A DNA stretch of 64,000 bases from Amblyomma americanum. Its lineage: Eukaryota; Arthropoda; Arachnida; Ixodida; Ixodidae. The stretch's first letter is position 1, and each line of letters begins with the position of its first letter. The notes beneath the pieces were generated by a model. That model ran no database searches, had not been told where the DNA came from, and saw only the letters and a list, made by a program, of their open reading frames with translations. Of the stretch, positions 50,692-62,759 are shown in pieces. The stretch is from the NCBI RefSeq assembly GCF_052857255.1, contig NC_135505.1, forward strand, positions 139,908,343-139,972,342. Direction: 5' to 3'. The translations under genes were made by a program, and so were the position numbers.

Positions 50692-50999
50692 GCCCGCCGC
50701 GGTGGCTCAGTGGTTAGGGTGCTCGACTACTGATCCGGAGTTCCCGGTTCGAACCCGACCGCGGCGGCTGCGTTTTTATGGAGAAAAAAACGCTAAGGCG
50801 CCCGTGTGCTGTGCGATGTCAGTGCACGTTAGAGATCTCCAGGTGGTCGAAATTATTCCGGAGCCCTCCACTACGGCACCTCATTCTTCCTTCTTTCACT
50901 CCCTCATTTATCCCTTCCCTTACCGTGCGGTCCAGGTGTCCAACGATATATGAGACAGATACTGCGCCATTTCCTTTCCCCAAATACCTATTATTATTA
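50692..50999 (+). mobile_element. Ruka-like SINE type A, full length with perfect 12-bp TSD
   Basis: TTGAGAAACAAA at 50680-50691 and 51000-51011. Complete head, body and (ATT)n tail. Confidence 0.95.
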
Positions 51000-51019
51000 T
51001 TGAGAAACAAAAATGAAGA

Positions 51020-52120
51020 GCGTGCCGGTGAGGTGACGCGAGGCACACATGACACATACTGAAATTTCAAGATTTACTCGTGACATTGCAAGTGAAAACG
51101 CTCCCTTTGACCGACGAAGCCCATGCGCCATAAGTTCAAGATAAATGCGCTGCGATATATTTGGAATACGTTTGGTTGCGATTACTGTTTGCTCGCGCGG
51201 TCGTTGCAACGATTAGCGCTGAACACGTTTCCATCTGTCCCAGTATGTGGTGTTTCTGGTCGTGTTTTTTTTTTTTTGCTGGTGTCGGAGGCCCCGCACT
51301 GTAAACACAATGGTAGAATGCCGTGCGCACTCAGATAAAAGGCTGCGATAGCGAAAACAGGTATCGCTCATATCTCTTCGCATATATCGTGAGGTAGTTG
51401 TAGCGCTGGCGCGGAGACCTGCCTGAGCCATCGTATTCCTCGAGAAGTGGACGCACCAAAGGAAAGGCTTTCAAATTCTGTGCTTCAGACTGGGGTTGCT
51501 GGGTTAACGTCCGGGCATCCTCTTAGGCAACGGGATAATTTACTTTAAAGAAGATAATTACGGAGAATGTGAGTACCGCTACCGTTTCGCTGTTGTCTGG
51601 GGTCATTTCCAGAGTACTTCTAGTAAACGAGGACTTCAGCGCGATTGACTGGTGCTCAGTCAATGATGGAATCATAGCACAGTTCATGGCAGGCACTAAA
51701 GCGATGTGTGCTGACCAAGAGTGAACGGTATTTGCGTTACTTTCTGTGCTTATATACTGTAGCCATGATTATTAATAAGCGGAATTTCTGACTCACCATA
51801 AGACCAGTCAGTTGTCATTCAAGCGTGCGTAGGTAACGATGCAGTCAAGGGGACGATTGGTCGGCATGTGGCGCATCTGCTTTAACGTGCTGGGCTCGAA
51901 CGACAGCTATTGGAGGCTTTTATCATTATTGTTTGGATACCACCAAGTTTCGTACTGTTGTCGAAGTGTCATTGTGCTGATGAACGCGTCTTCGAACGTC
52001 AAACCTGAGGAAGGCCACTAAACCGAAAGCTAAATTGCGCGAACTCGGTATTTTCGTGCCTGGAAATACTAGATACCTTCAGCATAGCACGTACCGCTAC
52101 CGCCAACGCTTACCGCGTAC
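51020..52120. other. No recognised feature
   Basis: T-run at about 51267-51278. No gene or repeat that I can support. Confidence 0.35.
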
Positions 52121-52124
52121 TGCG

Positions 52125-52285
52125 CCCCGACACTGCGCACGCGTTGATTGGTCCCGACGCGGCAGGCGGAGGCGCTGCGGACGGGAACGTGGCGCCATCT
52201 GGCGCCCTCAGGGCGATCTGCGCGTGCCCAGACTGCGTGGAGGGGCGCGACACGAGGTGGCGGTAGAGGTACGGGCTATGTTAAA
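52125..52285 (+). promoter_or_regulatory. GC- and CpG-rich stretch, possible promoter of zinc-finger gene B
   Basis: A CpG-dense block with an inverted CCAAT (GATTGGTC) about 450 bp upstream of the coding start. There is no TATA box, and AGAG|gtacgg near 52267 could be a donor. Weak, positional inference only. Confidence 0.3.
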
Positions 52286-52716
52286 TGTGTCTATTGCTAT
52301 CTAGCGCCGACCACAGGCAAGCATAAAGACAGACGAAGGTTTTATAAGTAAGCTGTTTACGCCCACAGTGAAAGAAAAAAATTGGTGGTGGTGACAGGGA
52401 TATATGCTCTTTACAGCGCAGAGCTTTGCTACGTGAAAGCAGTCGCGATCTTCTCCCTCTCCAGAATGCAATACGATAGATAACTGAACCCGTGAAACGA
52501 AGCTAGAAGCGATAAGACTGCGCTCCTACAGCGATAAAAGAAAAGTAGTTACTCAGGAAGGACGAGACCTCGCGGCAATATCCTACCAGGTTTTCAGGCC
52601 GGGCGGAAATACTTTAAACTTGTTGCGACTTTTCGGAAGGCGACTATTCCCGCTCAAGTGAAGTGTTAATAGTCCAAGCACGAAGCCATCGAACACAGAC
52701 GAAGATTGTTTTGCAG

Positions 52717-53010
52717 ATGGCGTCGACGGGGTACTCCTGCCAGCACTGCAGCATGCATTTCAGCGGCCCGGTGCCCTACATGGATCACCTGAAGAGCGCC
52801 AAGCACCAGAAAAAAGTGGCCACCCAGAGGCACCTGGAAGAGCTGACCGAAGGCGGACTACCTGTTGCCGAGCCAGCCATGGATACCCACGCATCCGCGG
52901 CATCTGCTGGCAGCGCAACTATTCTGGCGCAGAACTCTCTGCTGCCGTTCGTGTGCAAGCTCTGCAACGTGGCCATGAACTGCCAAGAAGCCCTGATTGC
53001 CCATAACAGC
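52717..53010 (+). CDS. Zinc-finger gene B, coding exon 1
   Basis: 98 codons from ATG to GCCCATAACAGC|gtgagt. It encodes finger 1, an Ala/Ser-rich linker and three ligands of finger 2 (CKLC...H). Confidence 0.88.
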
Positions 53011-54916
53011 GTGAGTTGAATTCCGAAAAAAAAATCGGTCATGGTTTAGCATTGCGAAGCGCAGTTGTTTGCAGGGGAACACCACGGCCATGTACCTAAA
53101 GTGCGACTGAGGTGTCCCTTGACCCAGGGAACCAGTTATGCGCGTCTTAACTTTTTCATCGTCAATGCCAGTTTACCCAATGTACGCCATCGGCCTATGC
53201 TCCAGTGCTGTGTTTCTGCCACAACGTTGTGCACTCCAACGCGTGCAGCGCGTATCTTTCTCACTGTCGCCGCATAGCTCAAAGCGCCAATATTAGTTCG
53301 ATAGTAGTATTAGTTCATGAAGACGGCCGTGTGGAATGCACAGTGCGAGAGTGTGTTGCAGTTTAATACGAGGCGTCATCGGCTGAGGTGGCAGTGGCCA
53401 GCGAAGCTGATCTGTTCGCGCTGCCGCGGGTTCGACTCACAGTCATAGATATTTATTTCGTTTATTTTTATTACCTTGGCACAAACACTGCAAGCATATG
53501 CATCTATATGTCTGGCTGTGTTGGACTAGCCGAGTGATGTGTGCATGAGGTGTGTGAGGTGCTGCGCTTAGTGTGTTGAAGTAACCAGGTGTCATGAGCT
53601 GTCGTTAGGTGTGGGTGCGTGGGGGTGAGCTGTGCACGGATGGCACCATGATTTCGCCGAATCGCAGTCTAAAAACTGAACAGAAAATTTTCTGTCGTGG
53701 CAACAAATTTTTTGTGATGTTTTTGACCACGAACTTGTAACAGAACTTTTTGTAGTAGCAAGAGAACTTTTTGTAGTGACAACATAACTTTTTGTAGTAA
53801 CGACATAACTTTTTGTAGTAACGACATAACTTTTTGTAGTAACGACATAACTTTTTGCAGTAACGACATAACTTTTTGCAGTAGCGACATAACTTTTTGC
53901 AGTAGCGACATAACTTTTTGTAGTAACGACATAACTTTTTGTAGTAACGACATAACTTTTTGTAGTAACGACATAACTTTTTGTAGTAACGACATAACTT
54001 TTTGTAGTAACGACATAACTTTTTGTAGTAACGACATAACTTTTTGTAGTAACGACATAACTTTTTGTAGTAACGACATAACGTCTTGCAGTAACGACAT
54101 AACTAACCTTTTGTATTGACAACAGGACGTTCCGTAGTGACAGCAGGACGTTCCGTAGTGACAGCAGGACGTTTTGTAGTGACAGGAGAAATTTTTGTAG
54201 TAGCAACAGAAATTTTGGGTAGTAGTAACAAGGTTTTGTAGTTAGAACAGAATTTTCTGTAGCCACTACAGAAAAGTACTACATACAACAGAAAAGGACT
54301 ACAGAAAAACTACAGTACTACAGAAAAATACTGCGAAAGAGCAGAAAAATCTGTCTTTGTGACAAAAATACAAAATATTTTGTCGTATTCTTCATATGCT
54401 TCTGTAGACTTTCGACTGGGATGTCATTCAAACCTGTTACTGTGAATCTACACTACAGACACCCTGAACGTTCCGTCTCTAGCAGCCTCAGCTATTCACT
54501 GAACCCCTTCTTGTACAATTAATTGTCAACGTGCATGAATTCTGTTTCTCTCTGTCCTGCAGGGTAAGAAGCACCAGAAGGCGCTGCAGAGAGAAGAGGT
54601 TCTGCGCCAGATCTCGCTTGGCGACGGCATGCGCGCACTGTCCTTGTCCGAGTCGGCGCCCAACCAGACAACGATGTCGCCCATAGCACCCGCATCCTCG
54701 CCACAGCAGTATCAGCCGATTGAACGCGAGGAAGATGTGGACCTGTCATGCCATTACTGCGGCATCGTTCTCTTCAGGAGCCTGCAGTACAAATTGGAGC
54801 ACTTGGAGACTGACGCGCACTACAACAAGAAACTCCAGGGCATCGGGCGACTAGGCGGCACGCTGCAACAGTCGCCAAATGTTGCGAATGTCGCGCAATT
54901 TATTAAGCACCCGTAA
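52717..54916 (+). CDS. U1-type C2H2 zinc-finger protein, gene B (whole span, 2 coding exons)
   Basis: Exons 52717-53010 and 54563-54916 join AGC|GGT in phase 0 to give 215 aa. Fingers: C8, C11, H24, H30; C80, C83, H96, H102 (split by the intron between its histidines); C161, C164, H178, H184. Finger 1 shares the pattern YSC..HC...F.GPVPY..H.KS.KH and finger 3 shares CGIVLF.SL.YKLEH with gene A, so the two are paralogues. Gene B lacks the 37-aa repeat block and is about half as long. Family knowledge (ZNF346/ZNF385/ZFR) points to double-stranded RNA binding in the nucleus; this is inferred. The ATG directly follows a TTTTGCAG acceptor, so an upstream non-coding exon is likely. Confidence 0.88.
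53090..53715. other. Gene B intron, no recognised feature
   Basis: No repeat or exon that I can support before the satellite. Confidence 0.4.
53719..54260. repeat. 21-bp satellite in the gene B intron
   Basis: The unit AACTTTTTGTAGTAACGACAT repeats about 17 times in its regular part (about 53765-54090), with diverged units at both ends. Because 21 is a multiple of 3, it gives long minus-strand frames (repeated KSYVVTT and SLLQKVM), which I do not regard as genes. Confidence 0.95.
54563..54916 (+). CDS. Zinc-finger gene B, coding exon 2
   Basis: Follows CTGTCCTGCAG. It encodes GKKHQKAL (last histidine of finger 2), a polar Ser/Pro/Gln linker and finger 3 (CHYCGIVLFRSLQYKLEH...H), and ends FIKHP before TAA. 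Confidence 0.88.
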   Translation, partial: GKKHQKALQREEVLRQISLGDGMRALSLSESAPNQTTMSPIAPASSPQQYQPIEREEDVDLSCHYCGIVLFRSLQYKLEHLETDAHYNKKLQGIGRLGGTLQQSPNVANVAQFIKHP

Positions 54917-55132
54917 TGTTGTCTCCTTTTTTTCTTATGAGGCAGGCAACGACTACTGCGGCGGTGGTTTCGTTTGAGGGTCATGCGTGTCGTTTCTGTG
55001 TGTGCTATTTGTGGGCCAAGTATTTGTGGGCCTTGGCATGTTGACGGAGAAGGCGTACTTTCTTCAAGGAAAGATGAGATTTCTTATTTTGAATGAATTA
55101 TATAATATTTCCTGATGTTAGAAACAAATTCA

Positions 55133-55138
55133 AATAAA
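55133..55138 (+). promoter_or_regulatory. Poly(A) signal of zinc-finger gene B
   Basis: AATAAA about 217 bp after the stop codon, in AT-rich sequence. Confidence 0.6.
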
Positions 55139-55159
55139 TATGTTTGATGCCTTGTATCT

Positions 55160-55925
55160 GCACTCTAACCAGGAGCGATACAGACTGAATTTTTGAGGAA
55201 CTTTAACAATATGTGCTAAACGCCCGCTGCGGTATATTTAGCAGCAAAAATGAACTTCTGGGCTGGAGCACCTACAATTTTAGCAAGCCTACTGCGAAAT
55301 CAAATGTATTTGCGGTTGTAGTACTCAGTGTTAATTTGATGTGTCTACCGGACTTTGTGTGCGCTCTTTAATTGTGCTGATGGCAGATCAGTCTGCAACT
55401 TTCAAATAATAAACATTCTATTTCTCAATTAACATTTTTACCAGTGCACAACCATCTTCAATCACCTGCTTAATGTTGAAGTTTGTGACATTGGCCACTT
55501 TTTGGCCAGTGAACTACAGGATCCGTGGGCCCTTTGAGCATTCCTATCACTATTTTGAGTTTAAATGCATGCTGTCCTTTGGAGGTTGTCTTACGTCGAA
55601 ATGGCACTTATAGCGCAAAATATACTATCCTTTTTAGCGTTATTGGGCTAGACAAAAGCAGATTGCATTCAGTAGGGCGTCGTCGATGGTAATAATATAT
55701 ATGCTGCTCTACCCTCGTACCGAGAGCACATCTACAGCGTGACGTCATTGTTTTACCGAGGTAGCTGTTGGTGCGACGTTCGGACGCACTGTATTGGTAA
55801 TTGTCCGCAGTGCGAGTTTCCCGTAGCGGCCGATATGAGCGCTGCAGTCGCACTAAGGGAGGTTCGTCGAGCCGCCACGTGATAATCACTTTACAATTAA
55901 TTCGCTGGCGAAAAAGGCTTCAACT
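55160..55925. other. No recognised feature
   Basis: No gene or repeat that I can support. Confidence 0.4.
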
Positions 55926-55959
55926 TAACTTCAGGACAACGCAGCGAGCCTACGGAAAG

Positions 55960-56303
55960 TAAAATGATAGGTGCAACGTTAAGGTACAGGAAGATAGGGC
56001 AGAGCGGGTCAGGGAATAAACGCAGGTTAATGACGTCCTAGTTAAGATAAAGAGGAAGAAATGGTGTTGGGCAGGGCATGTAAGCGAAGGCAAGATAACC
56101 GCTGGTCCTTAAGGGTAACGGAGTGTATTCCAAGAGAAGGCAAGCGTAGCAGGGCGTGGCAGAAGGTTAGGTGGCCGGATGAGATTAAGAAGTTTGCGGG
56201 CATGCGGTGAGCGCAGCTGGCAAAGGAGAGGGCTAATTGGAGAGACGTGGGAGAGGCCTTTGTCCTGCAGTGGGCGTAGTCAGGCTGATGATGATGATAT
56301 ATA
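55960..56303 (+). mobile_element. RTE-type LINE 3' end with (TGA)n tail
   Basis: Degraded coding sequence reads as RWSLRVTECIPREGKRSR, WPDEIKKFAGM, then LAKERANWRDVGEAFVLQWA followed by TAG and TGATGATGATGATAT. This C-terminus and the TGA-repeat tail are typical of RTE elements. 5'-truncated and frame-broken. Confidence 0.85.
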
Positions 56304-56309
56304 GTGTGG

Positions 56310-57600
56310 TTGCCGCATTGCTTGTAGCATTCTTTCCCAGCGTGTAAGCATACGGCTGCACTCAGTTGGATAACGCCGCTCTGCGTCGCACCAGCGTTAT
56401 AGATCACGATCGCAAAAGGATAGCCCATGTGGATCTGGATAAACGTTCCTCATAACTGGGGTAGCTTTAGGGCGCTGCCTACGTCTATGGACGCTCAAAC
56501 AGGCTAACAGCTGTCGTTTACCTCACGCGTTACGCACCTAGCGTAAACGTTATTTCTTTTTCCTCTAAGACATACTGAATGCTTTATTGATTGTCGTAAC
56601 GGCTGTGATAACACCCCAGTTTTTGATAATGCAGCTGTGATAACTCATGCGCAATACAGGCCGTTGACTAAATACAGGAGCCGAAGCTGAGGGTGTTAAG
56701 GGATTGTGTTGTATTGTACGTGGTGTGTCGGTCGTGGGGTTCTATTGGGAATTCGCTTAAGCTTTGTCATGTGCTTTTTCGCATAGCATGCAGTTTTATT
56801 GTGTTTTTGGCACTTCTGTAGCAAAGGAGGCTACGCCCCAACCTGTCATTATATGTCAATAAAGGGAGTATTTTAGCAGAGGCAGTGATGAAAAAAAAAT
56901 CCTTGTGACGTTTCTATCTTCAGTGAAATGTTTTCTCGATTTGACAACACACTTGTTTTTTGTTTATCGGGGTTCAGTCCCTAAAGTGACTTACATCTGA
57001 TGTAGTTGAGCATCAAGGGCTTCTGAAATGCGATTAAGAAACAGCTCGAGGGAAAGGGGGACGGGCTACTCTTGGATGCACTATAGAAAGGTAGATAGGA
57101 AGTGCACTGACAGCGTACTGCGGCTTCTTGGTTTCTGTCTTAAATGAGTCATAAATGGGCTTTGACGAAGCTGTGAATGCGCCCTGATGAGAAGTAAATA
57201 GAAGTTCCTGATAAAAGCAAAATGAAAAAGACCGGAGAAATAAAATTTATGAGCGAGGGTATCTCTTGTTGCCAACGGACAAAAAACACCGAAATTGGCA
57301 CAGGAGATCAAAGGGCCGCGGACTTTCGAAAAGTACTGTACAATGTAAGAAATTAAAACAATGCAAAGGCTAGGATTCCACGTAAACTTCGCCCTGGCTT
57401 GTTACATTGCACAGGCAGAAGAGAAAAGGACGTCAAAGCCAGGAATGACGTATACTTTTCGCTGGAGCATACTATGAACCATCGCGAACAAAACCGCTCC
57501 CATAAGACGCTTAAGTCACCGTTTTGTGATGTGACATGCGGGAATGAGAAATGTCATAACGTTGACGAACCCTTGATGCATGTTTGCTGAGATAAAACAC
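56310..57600. other. No recognised feature
   Basis: No gene or repeat that I can support. Confidence 0.4.
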
Positions 57601-57614
57601 CCTCTGAACTCCGA

Positions 57615-57850
57615 TATTTTGGTTTAGGAGCGTTTGACGTCCCAAAGAGACTCAGGCTATGAGAGACGCCGTAGTGAAGGGCTCCGGAAATTTCAACCAC
57701 CTGGGGCTCTTTAACGTGCACTGACACCGCACAATACACGGGCCTCTACAGTTTTGCCTCCATTGAAATTCAACTGCCACGGCCGGGATCGAACCCGCGT
57801 CTTTCGGGTCAGCAGCCGAGAGCCATAACCACTGAGCCAGCGCGGCGGGC
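57615..57850 (-). mobile_element. tRNA-headed SINE type B
   Basis: Minus strand: tail GCGTTTGACGTCCCAAAGAG at the left; B-box GGGATCGAACCC and head CCACTGAGCCAGCGCGGCGG at the right. Confidence 0.85.
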
Positions 57851-57974
57851 AACTCTGAGAATGAAGCATAAAGGGTTCAGAAGTTAAGAATTCTCGCGCG
57901 GATTCTGTGACCTGCTACCGGTGACATGAAGCTTACCTGCCGCGCCAGAAATTAAGTCCAACAATAATAAATAA

Positions 57975-58283
57975 TAATAATTGGTTCTGGGAGAAAGGAA
58001 ATGGCGCAGTATCTGTTTCATATATCGTTGGACACCTGAACCGCGCCGTAAGGGAAGGGATAAAGGAGGCAGTGAAAGAAGAAAGGTAGAAAGAGGTGCC
58101 GTAGTGGAGGGCTCCGGAATAATTTCGACCACCTTGGGATCTTTAACGTGCACTGACATCGCACAGCACACGGGCGCCTCAACATTTTGCTTCCATAAAA
58201 ACGCAGCCGCCGCGGTCGGGCTCGAACCCGGGAACTCCGGATCAGTAGCCGAGCGCCCTACCCACTGAGTCAGCGCAGCAATG
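57975..58283 (-). mobile_element. Ruka-like SINE type A, full length
   Basis: Tail AATAATAATTGGTTCTGGG at the left; B-box GGGCTCGAACCC and a degraded head CCACTGAGTCAGCGCAGCA at the right. No clear TSD. Confidence 0.85.
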
Positions 58284-58358
58284 AAAACTTCGTTTTTGCA
58301 CTTCCTGCTTGGTGAAGCCTATAGGATCACCCACGCGAGGCGTACTTTACAAAAACAG

Positions 58359-58970
58359 TCACGCCCCAGTTTCGGCCTTTACGCAACTCCTCGCTCTACA
58401 GGTTACCGTTATTTGGAATTCCGTTAAACAGTCTTCGCTGCAAGACAGGCGTGCTTCTTGAGAACACAAGACACGAGCGACCCCCCACGGTAGGAGGCGA
58501 CTTCTAATTAGCATCCGGAGGACACGGCTGAGCCTGGGAGCTGCAGAGGAGCCCAGCTGACAGGGCTTGTTCGCCGGGGGAGTCCTCGTAAAGCCAATTA
58601 CGAGCAGCCGCGCGTGAAACGGATCCTTTGCGAGACGCAGCGACCTCCTTGAGCCGCACTCCTCGCTCATTATATACTTGCTGCGCCGACTTGGGGCCGC
58701 GCAACGGAAGTGGAAATGACTGAAGGCCGTCCTTCGAAGACTGCAAAATAGCGGGTCACGAGGAAGAAAGCGGGACCCGCTGTGTAGGCGTGTCACGTTG
58801 TTCAAAGCGAAGTCGAGACGCGATGTGCCCCGAAGCGCTGACAAGTGTGGTGCGCCGGTTACTTTGGGTTGGCTGACAGTGTTCGCGTCAATGACCGACA
58901 CTGGCTGTTTTCTTTGCAGCGAAGCCTGTGTGAAGGAACCTTTCTGTGGTAGACTAGTGCTCTGCTGCAA
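58359..58970 (-). other. Open frame of about 200 codons, unrecognised
   Basis: An uninterrupted minus-strand frame without a family motif that I know, rich in R, S and L. No splice or poly(A) context supports it. Probably chance or repeat-derived. Confidence 0.2.
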
Positions 58971-58999
58971 CCTAAAAACTTCTGGTTCACCTGCTGTCC

Positions 59000-59980
59000 A
59001 AAGACAACATTGTCCAGGTGTAGGTTTTTGCCGTGACGAACATGTGGCGTGGAAGGCCCAGAGAAGCCACTACTTGTGACAATATGTGTCCTATAGGTAC
59101 ACTCTAAACACAAATTAGCTTATATAGGAGCAGAAAGGAAGCAAGCTGTCTTCTATCGCACTCGCACCAAGAGTGGAGGTCGCCGCTCGATGGCTTCTTG
59201 CCACTGCTCCAGTGTCCTCAGCACAGCCATCGCTTCTACGAATAAGGAGAGTTTGGCAGAGCTGTACTCCGGCAGACGCACCAGAGCGCCTGGGCTGAGG
59301 GCTCTAGGCCTTCTATTTCGTTGCACATTGACGGAGTATCTAGACGGAGTATCTAGGAAGAGTACAGGTGAGGAAAATCGACCCGGCTGCAAAAAGATCA
59401 TTGCGCACCTGCTCGCAAAGCGGCGGAAATGGAATGGTTAGGCGCCTATCAGAGCACCCAAGAATTTCACGGCTCGTAGGGGAGGAGTGGTTTGCACCTA
59501 TTTACGCCTAGCTAAGTGAACAGTCACAGTTGGAACAACTTGAAGAACTGCTCCGAGGTTTCGGCAATAGCTGCCACTGCTACCGAGTCGCGGTATGCAG
59601 CGAACCTATGACCATCCCCCCCTTGTGGACTCTCTATACTGCTCCTGGTGGACATTAGACCACGGCATGGTACGAGACAAAGGTCGCCAGCAGCATCCCC
59701 TCGGGAGACGTCGTTCTACAGCAGTGAATGCCGAGCATCTTGCGGGAGCGGGAGAAAGCTGTGTCAATGCGACCAGTGTCTTCCTAGCGCGGAAGGATGT
59801 CGAAAAAATAAAGACGGAGTGATGCCTTGTCTCGAGCTGCACCGCAGTGCACACGGGATCGAGCTTGTTGGCTTCCGGGAGTGGCAAAGGCCAGAAGTAT
59901 GGTTATGTCTCCCTCTCAGTTCCGGAATAGCAGCCTCTATTCCGGAATAGCAGAGGGACGTGTGAAGAACTCACTTGTGG
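59000..59980. other. No recognised gene; short direct repeat at 59920-59953
   Basis: TTCCGGAATAGCAG occurs twice about 20 bp apart. I see nothing else that I can assign. Confidence 0.35.
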
Positions 59981-59987
59981 CAAACAC

Positions 59988-60230
59988 GTTTTATGGTTTA
60001 TGGTTTATGGGGGTTTAGCGTCCTAAAGCGACTCAGGGTATGAGGGACGCCGTAGTGAAGGGCTCCGGAAATTTCGACCACATGGGGTTCTTTAACGTGC
60101 ACTGACATCGCACAGCACACGGGCCTCTAGAATTTCGCCTCCATCGAAATTCGACCGCCGCGGCCGGGATCGAACCCGCGTCTTTCGGGCCAGCAGCCGA
60201 GCGCCATAACCGCTCAGCCACCGCGGCGGC
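59988..60230 (-). mobile_element. tRNA-headed SINE type B
   Basis: Tail (TTATGG)n-GGGGTTTAGCGTCC at the left; head CTCAGCCACCGCGGCGG at the right. CAAACAC at 59981-59987 and 60231-60237 is a likely short TSD. Confidence 0.88.
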
Positions 60231-60721
60231 CAAACACATGTTTTCAGAACTGGAGAGAACTGAGGCATTCTTGTGGCGAACGCGATTGCGACGCGCCTCA
60301 AATCGTGCGCGTCGAGAGGTGTGAAAAGGTCAACAGGTTTACGCGTTTTGGATTGTGAACTCCTGCGGCATGAGCGAAGGAATGTTTTTGTGACTGGGTC
60401 GCGTGATAACGTGTGGCATACACACGACAGCGTGGAATGCTGCGAATGTAGACGGTACTGTACGCAAAGAACAACTGCAAGCAATGCGAACAAATCGGAC
60501 GCATGAGCTTGTAAACATTTCTTTAGAGCAAATTATTTTCTGTACGCTCTTAAGTTAATCCGCGATCACGAAGCTTTCAGCTCGAAACACAAACAATAAC
60601 TTAACATCGGCAGCAGATGTTTAAGGAACGACAGCGAAAACATGGCAGCTCAGGCACACAACCGATTAGCCGTAAATGTCTCAAGAACACGTGCATGAAA
60701 AATGGGGTTTTTGAGGTATAG

Positions 60722-60985
60722 AGAACCCGACCGCGGCGGCTGCGTTTTTATGGAGGAAAAACGCAATAGGCTCCCGTGTGCTGTGCGATGTCAGTGCACG
60801 TTAAAGATCCCCAGGTGGTCGAAATTATTCCGGAGCCCTCCACTACGGCACCTCTTCCTTCCTTTCTTCTTTCACTCCCTCCTTTATTCCTTCCCTTAGG
60901 GCGCGGTTCAGGTGTCCAACGATATATGAGATAGATACTGCGCCATTTCCTTTCCCCCCAAAACCAATTATTAATTATTAATCAA
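60722..60985 (+). mobile_element. Ruka-like SINE type A, truncated head
   Basis: It begins GAGAACCCGACCGCGGCGG and continues through the body to CCAATTATTAATTATTA. Confidence 0.85.
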
Positions 60986-60999
60986 AGAGAAGATATCTG

Positions 61000-61700
61000 C
61001 AGCATAGTAATACTAGTGCGGGCGGACGTCAAGAAACAGAATAATCAAGTCAACTTTTAGAATTTAGTCAGCGGCTTTACTACTAAGAAATATTTGCCTG
61101 CTTTCCGACGTCCGCCACCACTTGTATCACTGTGTCGCAAAAGCTTCTCTTTACTTCAGAGGCCTAATTTTTCAAAAGTAGTGATCGGCATCCCTGAAAC
61201 ACGTGGTATATGCAGAGGGCGCAGGTATACGATCACGACTTAATTCTCTCCGTCGTCAGTAACAATTGGTAAGCATAGTATTGAAAATCGCTGGCTTGAA
61301 TACCGCGGTTTCTGTTTCGTATTTATATGTTAATCTTCTGCATCATTATTAATTGTTTAAGGAAATTTCAGTATCCATAACCTGGGGAGAAATAAACGCT
61401 ACGCTGTTACACAGAGTGAATTCTTAAATGCAGGGAAAGCTGATTTTGTTTTCTCCATTCATCAGCGAAGGAAGAATGTTTATTTGCAGCACACATAGCC
61501 GCTCTTGCTTTTAGCGATCAGTGCATCGTATCCCTTGCTTCGGGCTGAACGTATTTATATTATTTAACTGTAATTGATTAAGACAGCCGGAGATCGTGAT
61601 TATGCTATGTCAGGGCATAATATTCTCCTGCCTCTATTTCTTGTTTTCATTCCTGATATCATTGCTTCCACTTTTCCTGCATTCATATTGTAAGGATGCA
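61000..61700. other. No recognised feature
   Basis: No gene or repeat that I can support. Confidence 0.4.
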
Positions 61701-61725
61701 TAGATGGACGCTAATTATATATAGT

Positions 61726-61996
61726 AAGGCGAAAGCCTTTAATGGCTCGGACTCGCGGTGTCCGTCCGTCCGTCCGTCCGTTACGCTCTACAGCAACATC
61801 CAGCAACTCGTTAAGAAAAAAAAAGCCTTTGTGCACGATGGGATTCGATCCAAAAGGCGTCGAATCAGACGGGTGCCTTCTAAACGCCCTCCAGTGTCTC
61901 CAGCATTTAAGATGCAAAAACAAATCTGTACTTAATCAACATCTTAACCACACATCAGTGACACAAGCAACAACACCGCGCTAATTGCTTTCGCCT
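61726..61996. repeat. Possible MITE with AGGCGAAAGC inverted ends; (TCCG)n inside
   Basis: AGGCGAAAGC at 61726-61735 and GCTTTCGCCT at 61987-61996 are exact inverses. (TCCG)n lies at about 61760-61781. CGCTAATT occurs just left of each end (61709 and 61979). Confidence 0.45.
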
Positions 61997-62494
61997 CACC
62001 GCACTTTAGGTCAACAAAGTGCCCCCTGAATTTCTTTTTTACTTAATGTAGAAGGAATGTAAAAAGTCGGTGATTAAAAAACCAGAGCTTTACAATAATG
62101 CAACGCGGTTCGAAAACTTCTGCAGACGTTGGGAACATACTGCGAAGATTTGCTGACCGATCATAATATATCGCATGTTAGGATTCGTTTATTCTAAAAG
62201 CTACAGAAATATTGAAACCGCTTATCGCTGTAGTCAACAAACGCAATCGGCCTTAAGTTGTTGACAATCATCCCGCATTCTATGAAGTTTTAACTTTGTT
62301 CTTGGTTTGGTCTTCTGGTGATGATGCTTTCTCGTTTTATGCTTTTCGTACAATGTTCGCGCTTTATTTGGTGTGATGGCGTGATGCATTATGCTATTAA
62401 CTCTATTCACTGTAGTAGTTATGATGTTCGGTATTAACTTCGCTCTAACAATATTTAGGCTTTTTCCTCTTCAATGCACAAACCAATACCTTGA

Positions 62495-62740
62495 AGCCGC
62501 CACGGTGGCTCAGTGGTTATGGCGCTCGGCTGCTGACCCGAAAGACACGGGTTCGATCCCGGCCTCGTCAGTCGAATTTCGATGGAGGCGAAATTCTAGA
62601 GGCCCGTGTACTGTGCGATATCGGTCAGTGCACGTTAAAGAGCTCCCAGGTGGTCGAAATTTCCGGAGCCCTCATTACGGCGCCCCTCATAGCCTGAGTC
62701 GCTTTGGGACGTTAAACCCCCATAAACCACAGCAATATCC
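62495..62740 (+). mobile_element. tRNA-headed SINE type B with imperfect TSD
   Basis: Head GCCACGGTGGCTCAGTGG, B-box GGTTCGATCCC, GGCGAAATTCTAGAGG, tail GGGACGTTAAACCCCC. AATACCTTGAAG before and AATATCCTGAAG after suggest a diverged 12-bp TSD. Confidence 0.88.
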
Positions 62741-62759
62741 TGAAGTGAAATAAATAGAT

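Noticed and set aside
53719..54260. CRISPR array
   Set aside because: Units are directly adjacent with no unique spacers, in a eukaryotic intron.
53592..54266. 224- and 143-codon minus-strand frames of repeated KSYVVTT / SLLQKVM
   Set aside because: Direct translation of the 21-bp satellite inside the intron of gene B.
58359..58970. A 203-codon host gene
   Set aside because: No recognisable family, no introns or poly(A) signal, and composition like surrounding non-coding DNA. Listed only as an unrecognised frame.
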